In this document: one piece after another, positions 1-5,317 of the stretch | Layout of the letters: the number at the start of each line of letters is the position of its first letter | Position numbering within the stretch: position 1 is the stretch's first letter | NCBI GenBank assembly: GCA_017860075.1 | Contig: JAFNAH010000369.1 | Coordinates: 1-5,377, forward strand | Direction: 5' to 3' | DNA length: 5,377 nucleotides | Source of the DNA: Acidobacteriota bacterium | GTDB lineage: Bacteria; Acidobacteriota; UBA6911 | Program-made: the position numbers and the translations under genes | Notes under the pieces: generated by a model | Told to the model about the DNA's origin: nothing | Databases searched by the model: none | What the model saw: the letters and a program-made list of their open reading frames with translations, nothing else

Positions 1-112
1 GTTTCTCCTGGGAGAGAAGGCCGCGATGGGACAGCTTGCAGGCGTCGCGCTGATCCTCACGGGCGTGTTTATCGTGCGCTCACAGAAGCCGGCTGCAGTC
101 GGAAACGAGTGA
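1..112 (+). CDS. EamA/DMT-family transporter, C-terminal end (5' partial)
   Basis: The reading frame entering at base 2 gives 36 residues, FLLGEKAAMGQLAGVALILTG and then VFIVRSQKPAAVGNE, ending in TGA at 110-112. The pattern 'LGE + polar/small residues + G + hydrophobic helix ending in V-R' is what I know as the end of the last transmembrane helix of EamA-domain (drug/metabolite transporter superfamily) permeases, which usually have ten helices in about 300 residues. Only this last helix (about residues 10-26) and a short hydrophilic tail are visible, so the substrate cannot be inferred. The gene points toward the minus-strand gene ending at 427, so the two are convergent. Family assignment rests on a short stretch, and another multi-helix permease is possible. 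Confidence 0.66.
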   Translation, partial: FLLGEKAAMGQLAGVALILTGVFIVRSQKPAAVGNE

Positions 113-426
113 CCGGCCGTATCGAGCCTTCAGCCCTTCCGACTGATGCACGCAAACCCGGGGCTTCGCTCCATAGGCGCTAACTTATGCCCATTGCTCC
201 TTCGCACAGTCCAACCTGGACTTAGACTTGGACCTGGACGTGGACTTGGACCTGGACCGGCGCTTGTCGCGCAGCCGCAACCGCAGAAGACCTGCCACCT
301 CCTGCATCAAACATACAGAATGCTCCGCTGAAAGCCCGCATCATAGTACGTTCCGGGCCAGCCTCAACAAACCGTACCTATTTCAGACGGGATCTCCGAT
401 TTGCATGGCACATGCGGATGCTTCTC
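113..426. other. Convergent intergenic region, no gene seen
   Basis: This 314-bp gap separates the transporter tail from the minus-strand STN/HEAT gene. Short open frames across it have no convincing Shine-Dalgarno sequence and no recognisable protein. It holds a weak hairpin (160-172, GGGGC-TTC-GCTCC with one G-U pair) and the hexanucleotide tandem repeat at 215-256. I see no strong hairpin plus T-run that would be a clear intrinsic terminator for either gene. Confidence 0.6.
215..256. repeat. Imperfect hexanucleotide tandem repeat, seven units
   Basis: Seven consecutive 6-bp units read CCTGGA, CTTAGA, CTTGGA, CCTGGA, CGTGGA, CTTGGA, CCTGGA. In one + frame (from 216) this would spell alternating Leu/Val-Asp, with the GAC codon unchanged and the other codon varying as CTG, TTA, TTG or GTG. 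No ATG or ribosome binding site precedes it in that frame, so I regard it as a non-coding microsatellite rather than a peptide gene. Its role is unknown; strand slippage can change the copy number of such arrays. Confidence 0.85.
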
Positions 427-1920
427 TTACCGCGACGGGTTTTCGAGCTGGAGCTTCTCCATGGTAAGGCGGAAGCCCTTCTTGATACGCGCGTCCTTCC
501 ACGGCACACCGAAGGAATCCAGAAGCAGCCTGTCGGACGAAGACTGCACATGCCCATCCTTGTCCGTATACTGGAACAGCACAAGCCGGAACATGTTGGC
601 GGATGCGAGCCCACCGCTGCGCTCGTAGGAGTAGAGTCCGGTGAACGTGCCCACCCGGGTCCCCACCTTGTCGGTGACGTGGAAGCCTGTCAGTGCTTCG
701 TCCGGCACAAATCTCAGGAGCGAGTTTGTCAAAGGCAGCAGTATCTCGTCTTTCGACTTCACGATGAAGACCGACTCGTAGGGCAGGGCATGTTCTGACA
801 GTGAAGCCTCCACAGCCGCGTTGAATTCCGAGGGTGTGATCGCGGCACTGGCCGAGCGCGCGCTTTCGAGTTGCCGCGAGAATGCCGGCCAGTCGACCTT
901 GTTTGCCGCATCGTTCAGACACCGGTCAACTTGCTCCCAGCGCATCATCTTGGGCTTGCCGCGGCCCTTGATCTCACAGGGGAAGCCGGCCGATGCCGCC
1001 CGGTATGCGTTCAGGACGGCCGCATCGATAGCCGCGCTCGTCTCCCTGGGCATTTCCCCTCCTGAAGCCGCCCGGAGGCCGGGCCGGATTCCGAAAACCA
1101 GGATCAGCAGGACTGAGCGCAGGTACTGGAGCTCACGCGAATCGCCCAGCAGGGCAACCGCCGTGATGGCACTGTGCCGCACACCCGGGTGTTTGTCCTT
1201 GAGTGCCTTTACAACAATCGGTATGCCGCTCCGATCGCCGAGTGCCGCCAGCCCTTCGACTGCTGCGGCCCGAACTTCCGGATCCGGGTCTTCCGCGGCA
1301 GCAGCCAGAGCCTTTGCGGAGATGTCCGTCTTGGAGGCCGCGAGCACCTCCACGGCCCTCTGCCTGGCCTCGACGTCGCCACCTGCGGACAGAACCTTCA
1401 GCGCCTGCTCGGGGGTATCGATCGAATCGTCGCCGGTCTTGGTTATGACACCCGTGCCGATATAGATTAGGCTCGGCTGCTGGACGTTGCGTGCACGCGA
1501 GAACACACGCACGAATTCAAGACGCTCCTGCCCTTGAGCGTCGTGGCCGTAGTAGTAGATACAGTCGTGGTCCGAAGCGACGCGCTCGATCGCTTCCCGA
1601 AGGTCGACCCGGTAGAGGCTGACGGATGCTGTCGCGGTATCCTGCATGCCCAGCTCGAAAACGATGCCGGTGCGGGCCGCCAGCTCTTCCAGAGCGCGCT
1701 GGAGGGGAACGCTCCGCAGATCGGCCGTGACGTAGCCACCCTCGACCCTCATCTTCAATGTGACGGGGCCCGCCGGTGGACTCTGCACACGGCGCGCGGG
1801 CTGCCTGACGCCTGGCCTCCCGACCTGTGCAGGTAAAGCGCAGACCGAACCTGAAGCACAGCAGGCCAGAAGGACGAGCGCGGTCCGCGCCCGGTACCTC
1901 ATCCTTCGGGGGACTTTCAT
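427..1920 (-). CDS. Exported protein with STN-like domain and HEAT repeats
   Basis: The 497-residue product begins with a basic segment (residues 1-12, rich in Arg) and a hydrophobic stretch (13-25) ending in VCA, a plausible signal peptidase I site near residue 28. LLAC at 17-20 is a less likely lipobox because the hydrophobic run before it is short. Residues about 52-125 resemble the secretin/TonB short N-terminal (STN) domain: two beta-helix-beta units with 'VPLQRALEELAARTGIVFEL' and 'YRVDLREAIERV'. Residues about 182-262 form HEAT-type helical repeats with 'PEVRAAAVEGLAALGD' and 'PGVRHSAITAVALLGD'. Residues about 380-497 form a beta-rich domain I do not recognise. The start ATG overlaps the stop of the STAS gene by four bases (ATGA), and no good ribosome site lies just upstream, so translation is probably coupled. 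HEAT repeats usually bind proteins, so a periplasmic scaffold is inferred; no enzyme motif is visible. Confidence 0.85.
   Translation of the reverse strand: MKVPRRMRYRARTALVLLACCASGSVCALPAQVGRPGVRQPARRVQSPPAGPVTLKMRVEGGYVTADLRSVPLQRALEELAARTGIVFELGMQDTATASVSLYRVDLREAIERVASDHDCIYYYGHDAQGQERLEFVRVFSRARNVQQPSLIYIGTGVITKTGDDSIDTPEQALKVLSAGGDVEARQRAVEVLAASKTDISAKALAAAAEDPDPEVRAAAVEGLAALGDRSGIPIVVKALKDKHPGVRHSAITAVALLGDSRELQYLRSVLLILVFGIRPGLRAASGGEMPRETSAAIDAAVLNAYRAASAGFPCEIKGRGKPKMMRWEQVDRCLNDAANKVDWPAFSRQLESARSASAAITPSEFNAAVEASLSEHALPYESVFIVKSKDEILLPLTNSLLRFVPDEALTGFHVTDKVGTRVGTFTGLYSYERSGGLASANMFRLVLFQYTDKDGHVQSSSDRLLLDSFGVPWKDARIKKGFRLTMEKLQLENPSR
1917..1920 (-). promoter_or_regulatory. ATGA stop/start overlap coupling two genes
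   Basis: On the minus strand the STAS stop TGA (1919-1917) shares bases with the ATG (1920-1918) of the STN/HEAT gene. The nearest purine-rich GAGGAG is about 17 bases before that ATG, too far for a normal ribosome site. Terminating ribosomes probably restart here, tying the amounts of the two proteins together. Confidence 0.75.
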
Positions 1921-2243
1921 TCCGGGGCCGCTTCCGACTCCTCACGGATCCGCATGAACCTGTCAAAGCGATACATCGTGAAGAGAGTGCGCAGTTTCTT
2001 GTTTGGATTGATCAGGATCACTTCGCCCTGCCGCTCGCGCATCTGCTTGTAGAGCCGCAGGATCTCCCCTATCCCCGAGCTGTCGATGAAAGGGACGTCC
2101 TTGAAATCGACGGTAACTTCGCGGATTTCCACTCCCAGAGCGTTGTCAATACGGTTCTGCAGCTCCGGGCAGTGCTCGAACGTGATCTTTCCCTGGATGC
2201 GAATGACGCAATGATTTCCGGATGATTCCGCTTGGATGTCCAT
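1917..2243 (-). CDS. STAS-domain protein (anti-sigma factor antagonist type)
   Basis: The 108-residue product is a single STAS domain, the usual length for SpoIIAA/RsbV-like regulators. The diagnostic loop is 'VPFIDSSGIGEILRLYKQ' at about 50-67. Ser56, the second Ser of D-S-S-G, aligns with the serine that a partner kinase phosphorylates in SpoIIAA (Ser58). Strand 'VTVDFKDVPFID' precedes it and 'GEVILINPNKKLRTLFTMYRFDRFMRI' matches the C-terminal half of the fold, leaving a short acidic tail. In known systems the unphosphorylated form binds an anti-sigma or other switch protein. No HATPase kinase or phosphatase partner is present in this window. It is the first gene of a minus-strand operon and its stop overlaps the next start. 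The ATG at 2243 is preceded only by a weak AGG, so the start is likely but not proved by the ribosome site. Confidence 0.92.
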   Translation of the reverse strand: MDIQAESSGNHCVIRIQGKITFEHCPELQNRIDNALGVEIREVTVDFKDVPFIDSSGIGEILRLYKQMRERQGEVILINPNKKLRTLFTMYRFDRFMRIREESEAAPE

Positions 2244-2252
2244 GGTGCCTAA

Positions 2253-2275
2253 GCGAAAATACTGTCATATTTCGC
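2253..2275. promoter_or_regulatory. Inverted repeat in divergent control region
   Basis: The 59-bp gap between the divergent STAS gene (start 2243) and phosphoesterase gene (start 2303) contains perfect 6-bp arms GCGAAA (2253-2258) and TTTCGC (2270-2275). With one bulged A the pairing extends by TA/TA to eight pairs around CTGTCA. It is AT-rich compared with its surroundings and sits where both promoters must lie. An operator or a 5'-leader hairpin is inferred. I could not find convincing -35/-10 pairs on either strand here. Confidence 0.4.
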
Positions 2276-2302
2276 GGGTATGGGCAAGCATCGACGCTTC
2301 CT

Positions 2303-2668
2303 ATGATCTCGAGATTCAAGGTACACCGGCACAAGACAGGCAGATCCCATTTTGATCTGCGCCTGATTGACAACGACCTGCTGCGCAGCTGGTCGCTGCT
2401 GAAACAGCCTCCGTTGAAGACGGGAGAGCGCAGACTGGCCATCGAGAGAGAGACTCGCGCGCCGGCCGACATAGATCAAAGGAGATTCAGCGAGGAGGCT
2501 TTCGGGGAGGGTGGCGTATACACATGGGATGAGGGGGAGGTGCTCGTCACCGGAGAGGCCGGGGGGAGTATCATTCTCGATTTCCGGGGCAGCAGGCTCA
2601 ACGGCCGGTATGAAATCCGGCACATGCGGTGGTACCCGGGAAACCGCTGGATCCTGGTCAAACTATGA
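2303..2668 (+). CDS. Stand-alone LigD-type 3'-phosphoesterase domain protein
   Basis: The 121-residue product matches the 3'-phosphoesterase (PE) domain found at the N-terminus of many bacterial LigD repair ligases and as separate small proteins. Known PE enzymes trim 3'-phosphates and ribonucleotides from DNA ends. 'FKVHRHKTGRSHFDLRL' (5-21) gives His10, His16, Asp18 and Arg20, which by spacing equal His42, His48, Asp50 (metal) and Arg52 of Pseudomonas aeruginosa LigD. Lys34 and Arg44 equal Lys66 and Arg76. The usual 'EDHP' segment is replaced by 'ETRA', so Arg52 stands where active-site His84 is expected. The C-terminal 'GEGGVYTWDEGE' and 'GSRLNGRYEI...WILVKL' complete the fold. I chose ATG 2303 because homology begins there; an upstream ATG at 2222 would run into the STAS gene. 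No good ribosome site is seen. No ligase, polymerase or Ku gene is nearby, so activity and role are uncertain. Confidence 0.85.
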   Translation: MISRFKVHRHKTGRSHFDLRLIDNDLLRSWSLLKQPPLKTGERRLAIERETRAPADIDQRRFSEEAFGEGGVYTWDEGEVLVTGEAGGSIILDFRGSRLNGRYEIRHMRWYPGNRWILVKL

Positions 2669-2700
2669 AGAGGCAGTCATCCTTCAGCTATCAGTGTGCG

Positions 2701-2725
2701 CGACTGAAAGCCGTCGACTGAAAGC
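2701..2725 (+). repeat. 11-bp direct repeat, 3-bp spacer
   Basis: CGACTGAAAGC occurs at 2701-2711 and again, identically, at 2715-2725, separated by CGT. The 14-bp period is not an exact helical turn. It lies in the gap upstream of the TPR gene, about 60 bp before the TTGACA hexamer. It may be a chance duplication or paired protein-binding sites. Confidence 0.6.
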
Positions 2726-2785
2726 GGATGGCGTATCGCTGAGGCTGCACAGTCGTCAGGCGGCTCGATCCAGCGGGGAAATGGC

Positions 2786-2821
2786 TTGACACAGACTCCC
2801 AATCTATAGAACTCTATTGGG
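2786..2821 (+). promoter_or_regulatory. Possible promoter/operator for the TPR gene
   Basis: A perfect TTGACA (2786-2791) is followed by an inverted repeat with arms CCCAAT (2798-2803) and ATTGGG (2816-2821) and inner ATAGA/TCTAT (2806-2810 / 2813-2817). The only TATAAT-like hexamer, TATAGA (2805-2810), is just 13 bp downstream of TTGACA. This is short for a standard promoter, so the exact -10 is unclear. The palindrome would cover the polymerase site, as an operator does. This is an inference from sequence pattern only. Confidence 0.35.
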
Positions 2822-2895
2822 GATAGCCATCTTTCGAGTCGCGAATCGGAGGGGGCGTGCGCTTGAGCTTGGCTCGCAGCGGCAGCTGTCCTTTT

Positions 2896-2932
2896 CGGTC
2901 AAACCCAATCGATGGAAACCGTGACCGTTTGA
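2896..2932 (+). promoter_or_regulatory. Leader with two overlapping hairpins
   Basis: Just before the TPR gene, CGGTCA (2896-2901) can pair with TGACCG (2922-2927). TCAAAC (2899-2904) can pair with GTTTGA (2927-2932). The two stems share bases and exclude each other. They end about 12 bases before the ribosome site. I do not recognise a known riboswitch class. Such short stems can arise by chance. Confidence 0.3.
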
Positions 2933-2944
2933 TCTCTATTGCTC

Positions 2945-2949
2945 AGGAG
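2945..2949 (+). promoter_or_regulatory. Strong ribosome binding site of the TPR gene
   Basis: AGGAG lies seven bases before ATG 2957. This fixes the start there rather than at the in-frame TTG at 2939, which would place the Shine-Dalgarno inside the coding region. Confidence 0.8.
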
Positions 2950-2956
2950 TGATGAC

Positions 2957-4045
2957 ATGACGCGTATCCAAAGAGTCCACAAGCCGATGATTTTCGGTGC
3001 GATGTTGATCCTTCTCGCTCTCGGTGTCCTCCAGGCTTTTGGCCGGCAGGATAAGATATCGCCGGTCTCCGACTACCAGTACAAGAAGGACTATGCGCAG
3101 TACGATACCATCAGGAAGGAGGCGGACCCCCAGAAGCGCGCCGATCTGCTCCTTGCATTCATGAAGGAACACCCGATTTCACGCATGCTCACATACGTGG
3201 CCGCAGATTACCTCGAGTGCGTAAAGCCTCACATTCAGGCCAAGGACTGGGCGAAGGTGATCTCGATGGAAGAAGCGCTGCTGGCACTCATGCCCTCTGA
3301 AAAGACCGTCCAGGCGGCAGGAGTCCCAGAACCCGGCGCGGGCGACTTCCTGAAAAACATACTGCCGCAGGCCCTGCGATCGGTTCAGTCCGCGCTTCTG
3401 GCGGCTTACTACCAGTCCAACAACATGCCCAAGGCTGCGGAACTGGGAGAGAAGCTCTACGCGGCCGCGCCGGACAAGAGCATGGCAGCAGCCCTGGCCG
3501 ACATCTACCTCAAGATGAACAACGCGGACAAGTTCGCGGCGTACGCTGAGAAGGTCGTGGCCGAGGTGCCGGTCGAGCAGTCCTACGCCATGGTGCTCCA
3601 GCTCGCCGGAGTGCATCAGCAGAAGAACGACCTGGCGAAGGCCTCCGACTACGCCGGCAAAGTGATGGCGGTGTATGGCGACAAGGTACCCCAGGGCGTC
3701 CAGGAGAGCGCGTGGAACACGACCAGGGCCTACGCGTACGGGCTGATGGGCCTTAGCGCCTATGCAAACAAGGATTACCCCAAGACGCTCGAATACTACG
3801 GCAAGGTAACCACCTACGCGCCGAAGGCCGACGATGCCTGGTACTACATCGGCATGGCCAAGTGGAGAAGCCAGGATCCTGAGGGGGCGATCGACGCCTT
3901 CGCCAGGACGGTAGTCCTGAACAAGAACCTGGCCAAGAAGGCTCAAGAGTATCTGGAACAGCTCTACAAGGCCCGCCACAATGACACCCTGGACGGTCTC
4001 GACCAGGTGCTTGCCAAGGCCAAGTCGGAGCTCGGGATCAGCTGA
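2957..4045 (+). CDS. Membrane-anchored or exported TPR protein
   Basis: The 362-residue product has a short basic N-terminus and a hydrophobic helix at about 11-27 ending in LQA, which may be a cleaved signal peptide or an anchor. A charged region follows and then at least five helix-pair units of the tetratricopeptide type: about 142-175, 175-207, 208-241, 256-290 and 291-324. The last two are the clearest ('AYGLMGLSAYANKDYPKTLEYYGKV' spans 259-283; 'AWYYIGMAKWRSQDPEGAIDAFARTV' spans 294-319). The C-terminus is a Lys-rich helix ending LGIS. TPR arrays bind other proteins, and with the export signal this suggests a periplasmic or envelope assembly factor. No catalytic motif is seen and the partner is unknown. 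The gene stands alone between gaps of 288 and 104 bp. The style resembles TPR proteins I associate with Acidobacteriota. Confidence 0.9.
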   Translation: MTRIQRVHKPMIFGAMLILLALGVLQAFGRQDKISPVSDYQYKKDYAQYDTIRKEADPQKRADLLLAFMKEHPISRMLTYVAADYLECVKPHIQAKDWAKVISMEEALLALMPSEKTVQAAGVPEPGAGDFLKNILPQALRSVQSALLAAYYQSNNMPKAAELGEKLYAAAPDKSMAAALADIYLKMNNADKFAAYAEKVVAEVPVEQSYAMVLQLAGVHQQKNDLAKASDYAGKVMAVYGDKVPQGVQESAWNTTRAYAYGLMGLSAYANKDYPKTLEYYGKVTTYAPKADDAWYYIGMAKWRSQDPEGAIDAFARTVVLNKNLAKKAQEYLEQLYKARHNDTLDGLDQVLAKAKSELGIS

Positions 4046-4071
4046 AAAGGCTGCTGGAAATTCGCGCGGCC

Positions 4072-4100
4072 CTGACGTAACATACGAGTTAGCATTTAGT
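4072..4100 (+). promoter_or_regulatory. Possible rho promoter
   Basis: In the 104-bp gap before rho, CTGACG (4072-4077) and TTTAGT (4095-4100) match the -35 and -10 consensus at four of six bases each with a 17-bp spacer. A separate -10-like TATACG (4107-4112) has no -35 partner. Both are weak, and no terminator for the TPR gene is evident. Confidence 0.2.
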
Positions 4101-4149
4101 TACCGCTATACGGCTGTTCGCTGAAACGACGGTCCCACGCAGGTGCCTT

Positions 4150-4758
4150 ATGGCCGAAAAAGAAAGCAAGCCGACCAATCCGTCGGATGATCACAAGATC
4201 TCGATACAGGAGGCTCTCGACAAGGAAGGCGAGCAGCTGCACATCAGTGAGCTGCAGGCTCTGAACATCAAGGAACTGGCAAAAATCGCCAAGAAGTACA
4301 AGGTCGCGGACATCGGCAAGTTGAGCAAGCAGGACCTGATTTTCGCTGTCCTGCAGGCGCAGGCAGATCCGGATGCCGAACGAAGGCGAGCGCTATCTGG
4401 CCCTCGTCAAGGTGGATGCCGTCAACTTCGAGCCTCCCGAGGAGGCAAGGCACCGGATTTTCTACGACAACCTCACGCCCCTTTACCCGATCGAGCGCAT
4501 AAAGCTGGAGACGACGAGGGAGAATCTCTCCGCGCGTGTGATGGATATCTTTACTCCGATCGGGAAAGGACAGCGCGGATTGATCGTTTCCCCGCCGAGG
4601 GCCGGGAAAACGATGATCCTTCAGAATATCGCCAATTCGATCAGCACCAACCATCCGGAGATCTACCTGATCGTGCTGCTGATCGACGAACGGCCCGAGG
4701 AAGTCACCGACATGGACCGTTCCGTCAAGGGCGAAGTCATTTCGTCAACCTTCGATGA
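4150..4758 (+). CDS. Rho N-terminal fragment with out-of-frame tail
   Basis: This is the frame that opens at the natural rho start. AGG at 4141-4143 lies six bases before the ATG. Residues 1-30 are a charged, species-variable extension. Residues about 32-72 ('[20 protein letters not shown]', '[14 protein letters not shown]') are the Rho N-terminal helical domain, equal to E. coli Rho 'VSELI...RKQDIIFAILKQH'. After about residue 72 the frame leaves the Rho sequence and adds about 130 residues of low-complexity Arg-rich translation that simply shadow the ATPase coding sequence. If translated, the product would have no ATPase activity and would probably be unstable. Confidence 0.6.
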   Translation: MAEKESKPTNPSDDHKISIQEALDKEGEQLHISELQALNIKELAKIAKKYKVADIGKLSKQDLIFAVLQAQADPDAERRRALSGPRQGGCRQLRASRGGKAPDFLRQPHAPLPDRAHKAGDDEGESLRACDGYLYSDRERTARIDRFPAEGRENDDPSEYRQFDQHQPSGDLPDRAADRRTARGSHRHGPFRQGRSHFVNLR

Positions 4759-5317
4759 ACCGGCCTCGCGGCATGTCCAGGTCGCGGAAATAGTCATGGA
4801 AAAGGCCAAACGTCTCGTCGAGCACAAGAAGGACGTGGTCATCCTCCTGGACAGCATCACGAGGCTTGCACGCGCCTACAATACGGTCGTACCCTCCAGC
4901 GGCAAGGTGCTGTCCGGAGGCGTCGACGCCAACGCGCTCGAAAAACCGAAACGATTTTTCGGCGCCGCCCGCAAGATCGAGGAGGGTGGCAGCCTCACAA
5001 TTCTGGCCACGGCGCTCGTGGACACCGGCAGCCGGATGGACGACGTGATCTTCGAGGAGTTCAAGGGCACTGGCAACATGGAGATCATCCTCGATCGGAA
5101 ACTGGTCGACAAGCGCATATTCCCCGCGATCGACATCAACCGCTCCGGCACGCGCAAAGAAGAGCTGCTGGTGGAACCGGCCGATCTGAGCAAGATCTGG
5201 ATCTTGAGAAAAGTCCTCACCCCGCTCTCCATCGACGAGGCGATGGACCTGCTTCTCGAGAAACTGAAGAAATCCGAGAGCAATGCGGACTTTCTGAGTG
5301 CGCTCAACAAAGGTTGA
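4373..5317 (+). CDS. rho: Rho ATPase/translocase fragment
   Basis: The 314 residues from ATG 4373 carry the last strand of the RNA-binding domain and then the entire RecA-like motor. Walker A is 'PPRAGKT' (74-80, Lys79 = E. coli Lys184). Glu106 and Arg107 in 'LIDERPEE' equal Glu211 and Arg212. Walker B is 'VVILLD' (155-160, Asp160 = Asp265). The Q-loop region is '[11 protein letters not shown]', the R-loop region is 'FKGTGNME', and the arginine finger in '[11 protein letters not shown]' is Arg261 = Arg366. The motor aligns with E. coli without gaps, with a three-residue gap just before it. The ATG is an internal Met of the original protein ('[10 protein letters not shown]'). Only AGG nine bases upstream could serve as a ribosome site, so efficient separate translation is doubtful. 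An annotation pipeline may call this alone as a short Rho. Confidence 0.85.
   Translation: MPNEGERYLALVKVDAVNFEPPEEARHRIFYDNLTPLYPIERIKLETTRENLSARVMDIFTPIGKGQRGLIVSPPRAGKTMILQNIANSISTNHPEIYLIVLLIDERPEEVTDMDRSVKGEVISSTFDEPASRHVQVAEIVMEKAKRLVEHKKDVVILLDSITRLARAYNTVVPSSGKVLSGGVDANALEKPKRFFGAARKIEEGGSLTILATALVDTGSRMDDVIFEEFKGTGNMEIILDRKLVDKRIFPAIDINRSGTRKEELLVEPADLSKIWILRKVLTPLSIDEAMDLLLEKLKKSESNADFLSALNKG

Larger units (their letters stand above)
4150..5317 (+). pseudogene. rho: Transcription termination factor Rho, internally deleted and frameshifted
   Basis: Rho is the ring-shaped RNA-dependent ATPase that ends transcription. Its two ends are both present here, but in frames differing by one. 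Residues matching Escherichia coli Rho 1 to about 43 run to base 4365. Matching resumes at residue 100 from base 4364 ('[17 protein letters not shown]'). Codons 44-99 are absent, which removes most of the cold-shock RNA-binding domain, including the GFGFLR motif. Counting by E. coli length, about 170 bp are missing, which is 2 modulo 3 and explains the shift. Both sides are otherwise free of decay. An intact full-length protein cannot be made from this sequence. This may be a recent real deletion, with another rho copy elsewhere, or an assembly fault. Confidence 0.85.

Noticed and set aside
146..467. Short + strand open frames over the hexanucleotide repeat, one coding for Leu/Val-Asp repeats
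   Set aside because: No ribosome site, start only at a TTG inside the repeat, and the frame runs into the antisense of the STN/HEAT gene.
821..1465. 214-codon open frame antisense to the STN/HEAT gene
   Set aside because: It mirrors a GC-rich gene with a signal peptide, recognisable domains and an operon link; the antisense product is Ser/Arg/Ala-rich with no family features.
2222..2302. Longer N-terminus for the phosphoesterase gene from ATG 2222
   Set aside because: The extra 27 residues are unlike the family and would overlap the start of the divergent STAS gene and use up the control region.
2244..2302. Minus-strand promoter TTGCCC with TATTTT or CAGTAT for the STAS operon
   Set aside because: Spacing (20 bp) or -10 match (3 of 6) is too poor to call.
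2822..2956. Cyclic-di-GMP or other known riboswitch before the TPR gene
   Set aside because: The GGAAACCG string alone is superficially similar, but the conserved core of the c-di-GMP class and of other classes I know is absent.
3179..3979. 266-codon open frame antisense to the TPR gene
   Set aside because: The + strand has a strong ribosome site, a signal segment and TPR repeats; the antisense frame is a codon-bias shadow.
4353..4380. Programmed ribosomal frameshift in rho
   Set aside because: There is no slippery heptamer, and a frameshift would still lack about 56 residues of the RNA-binding domain, so a deletion explains it better.
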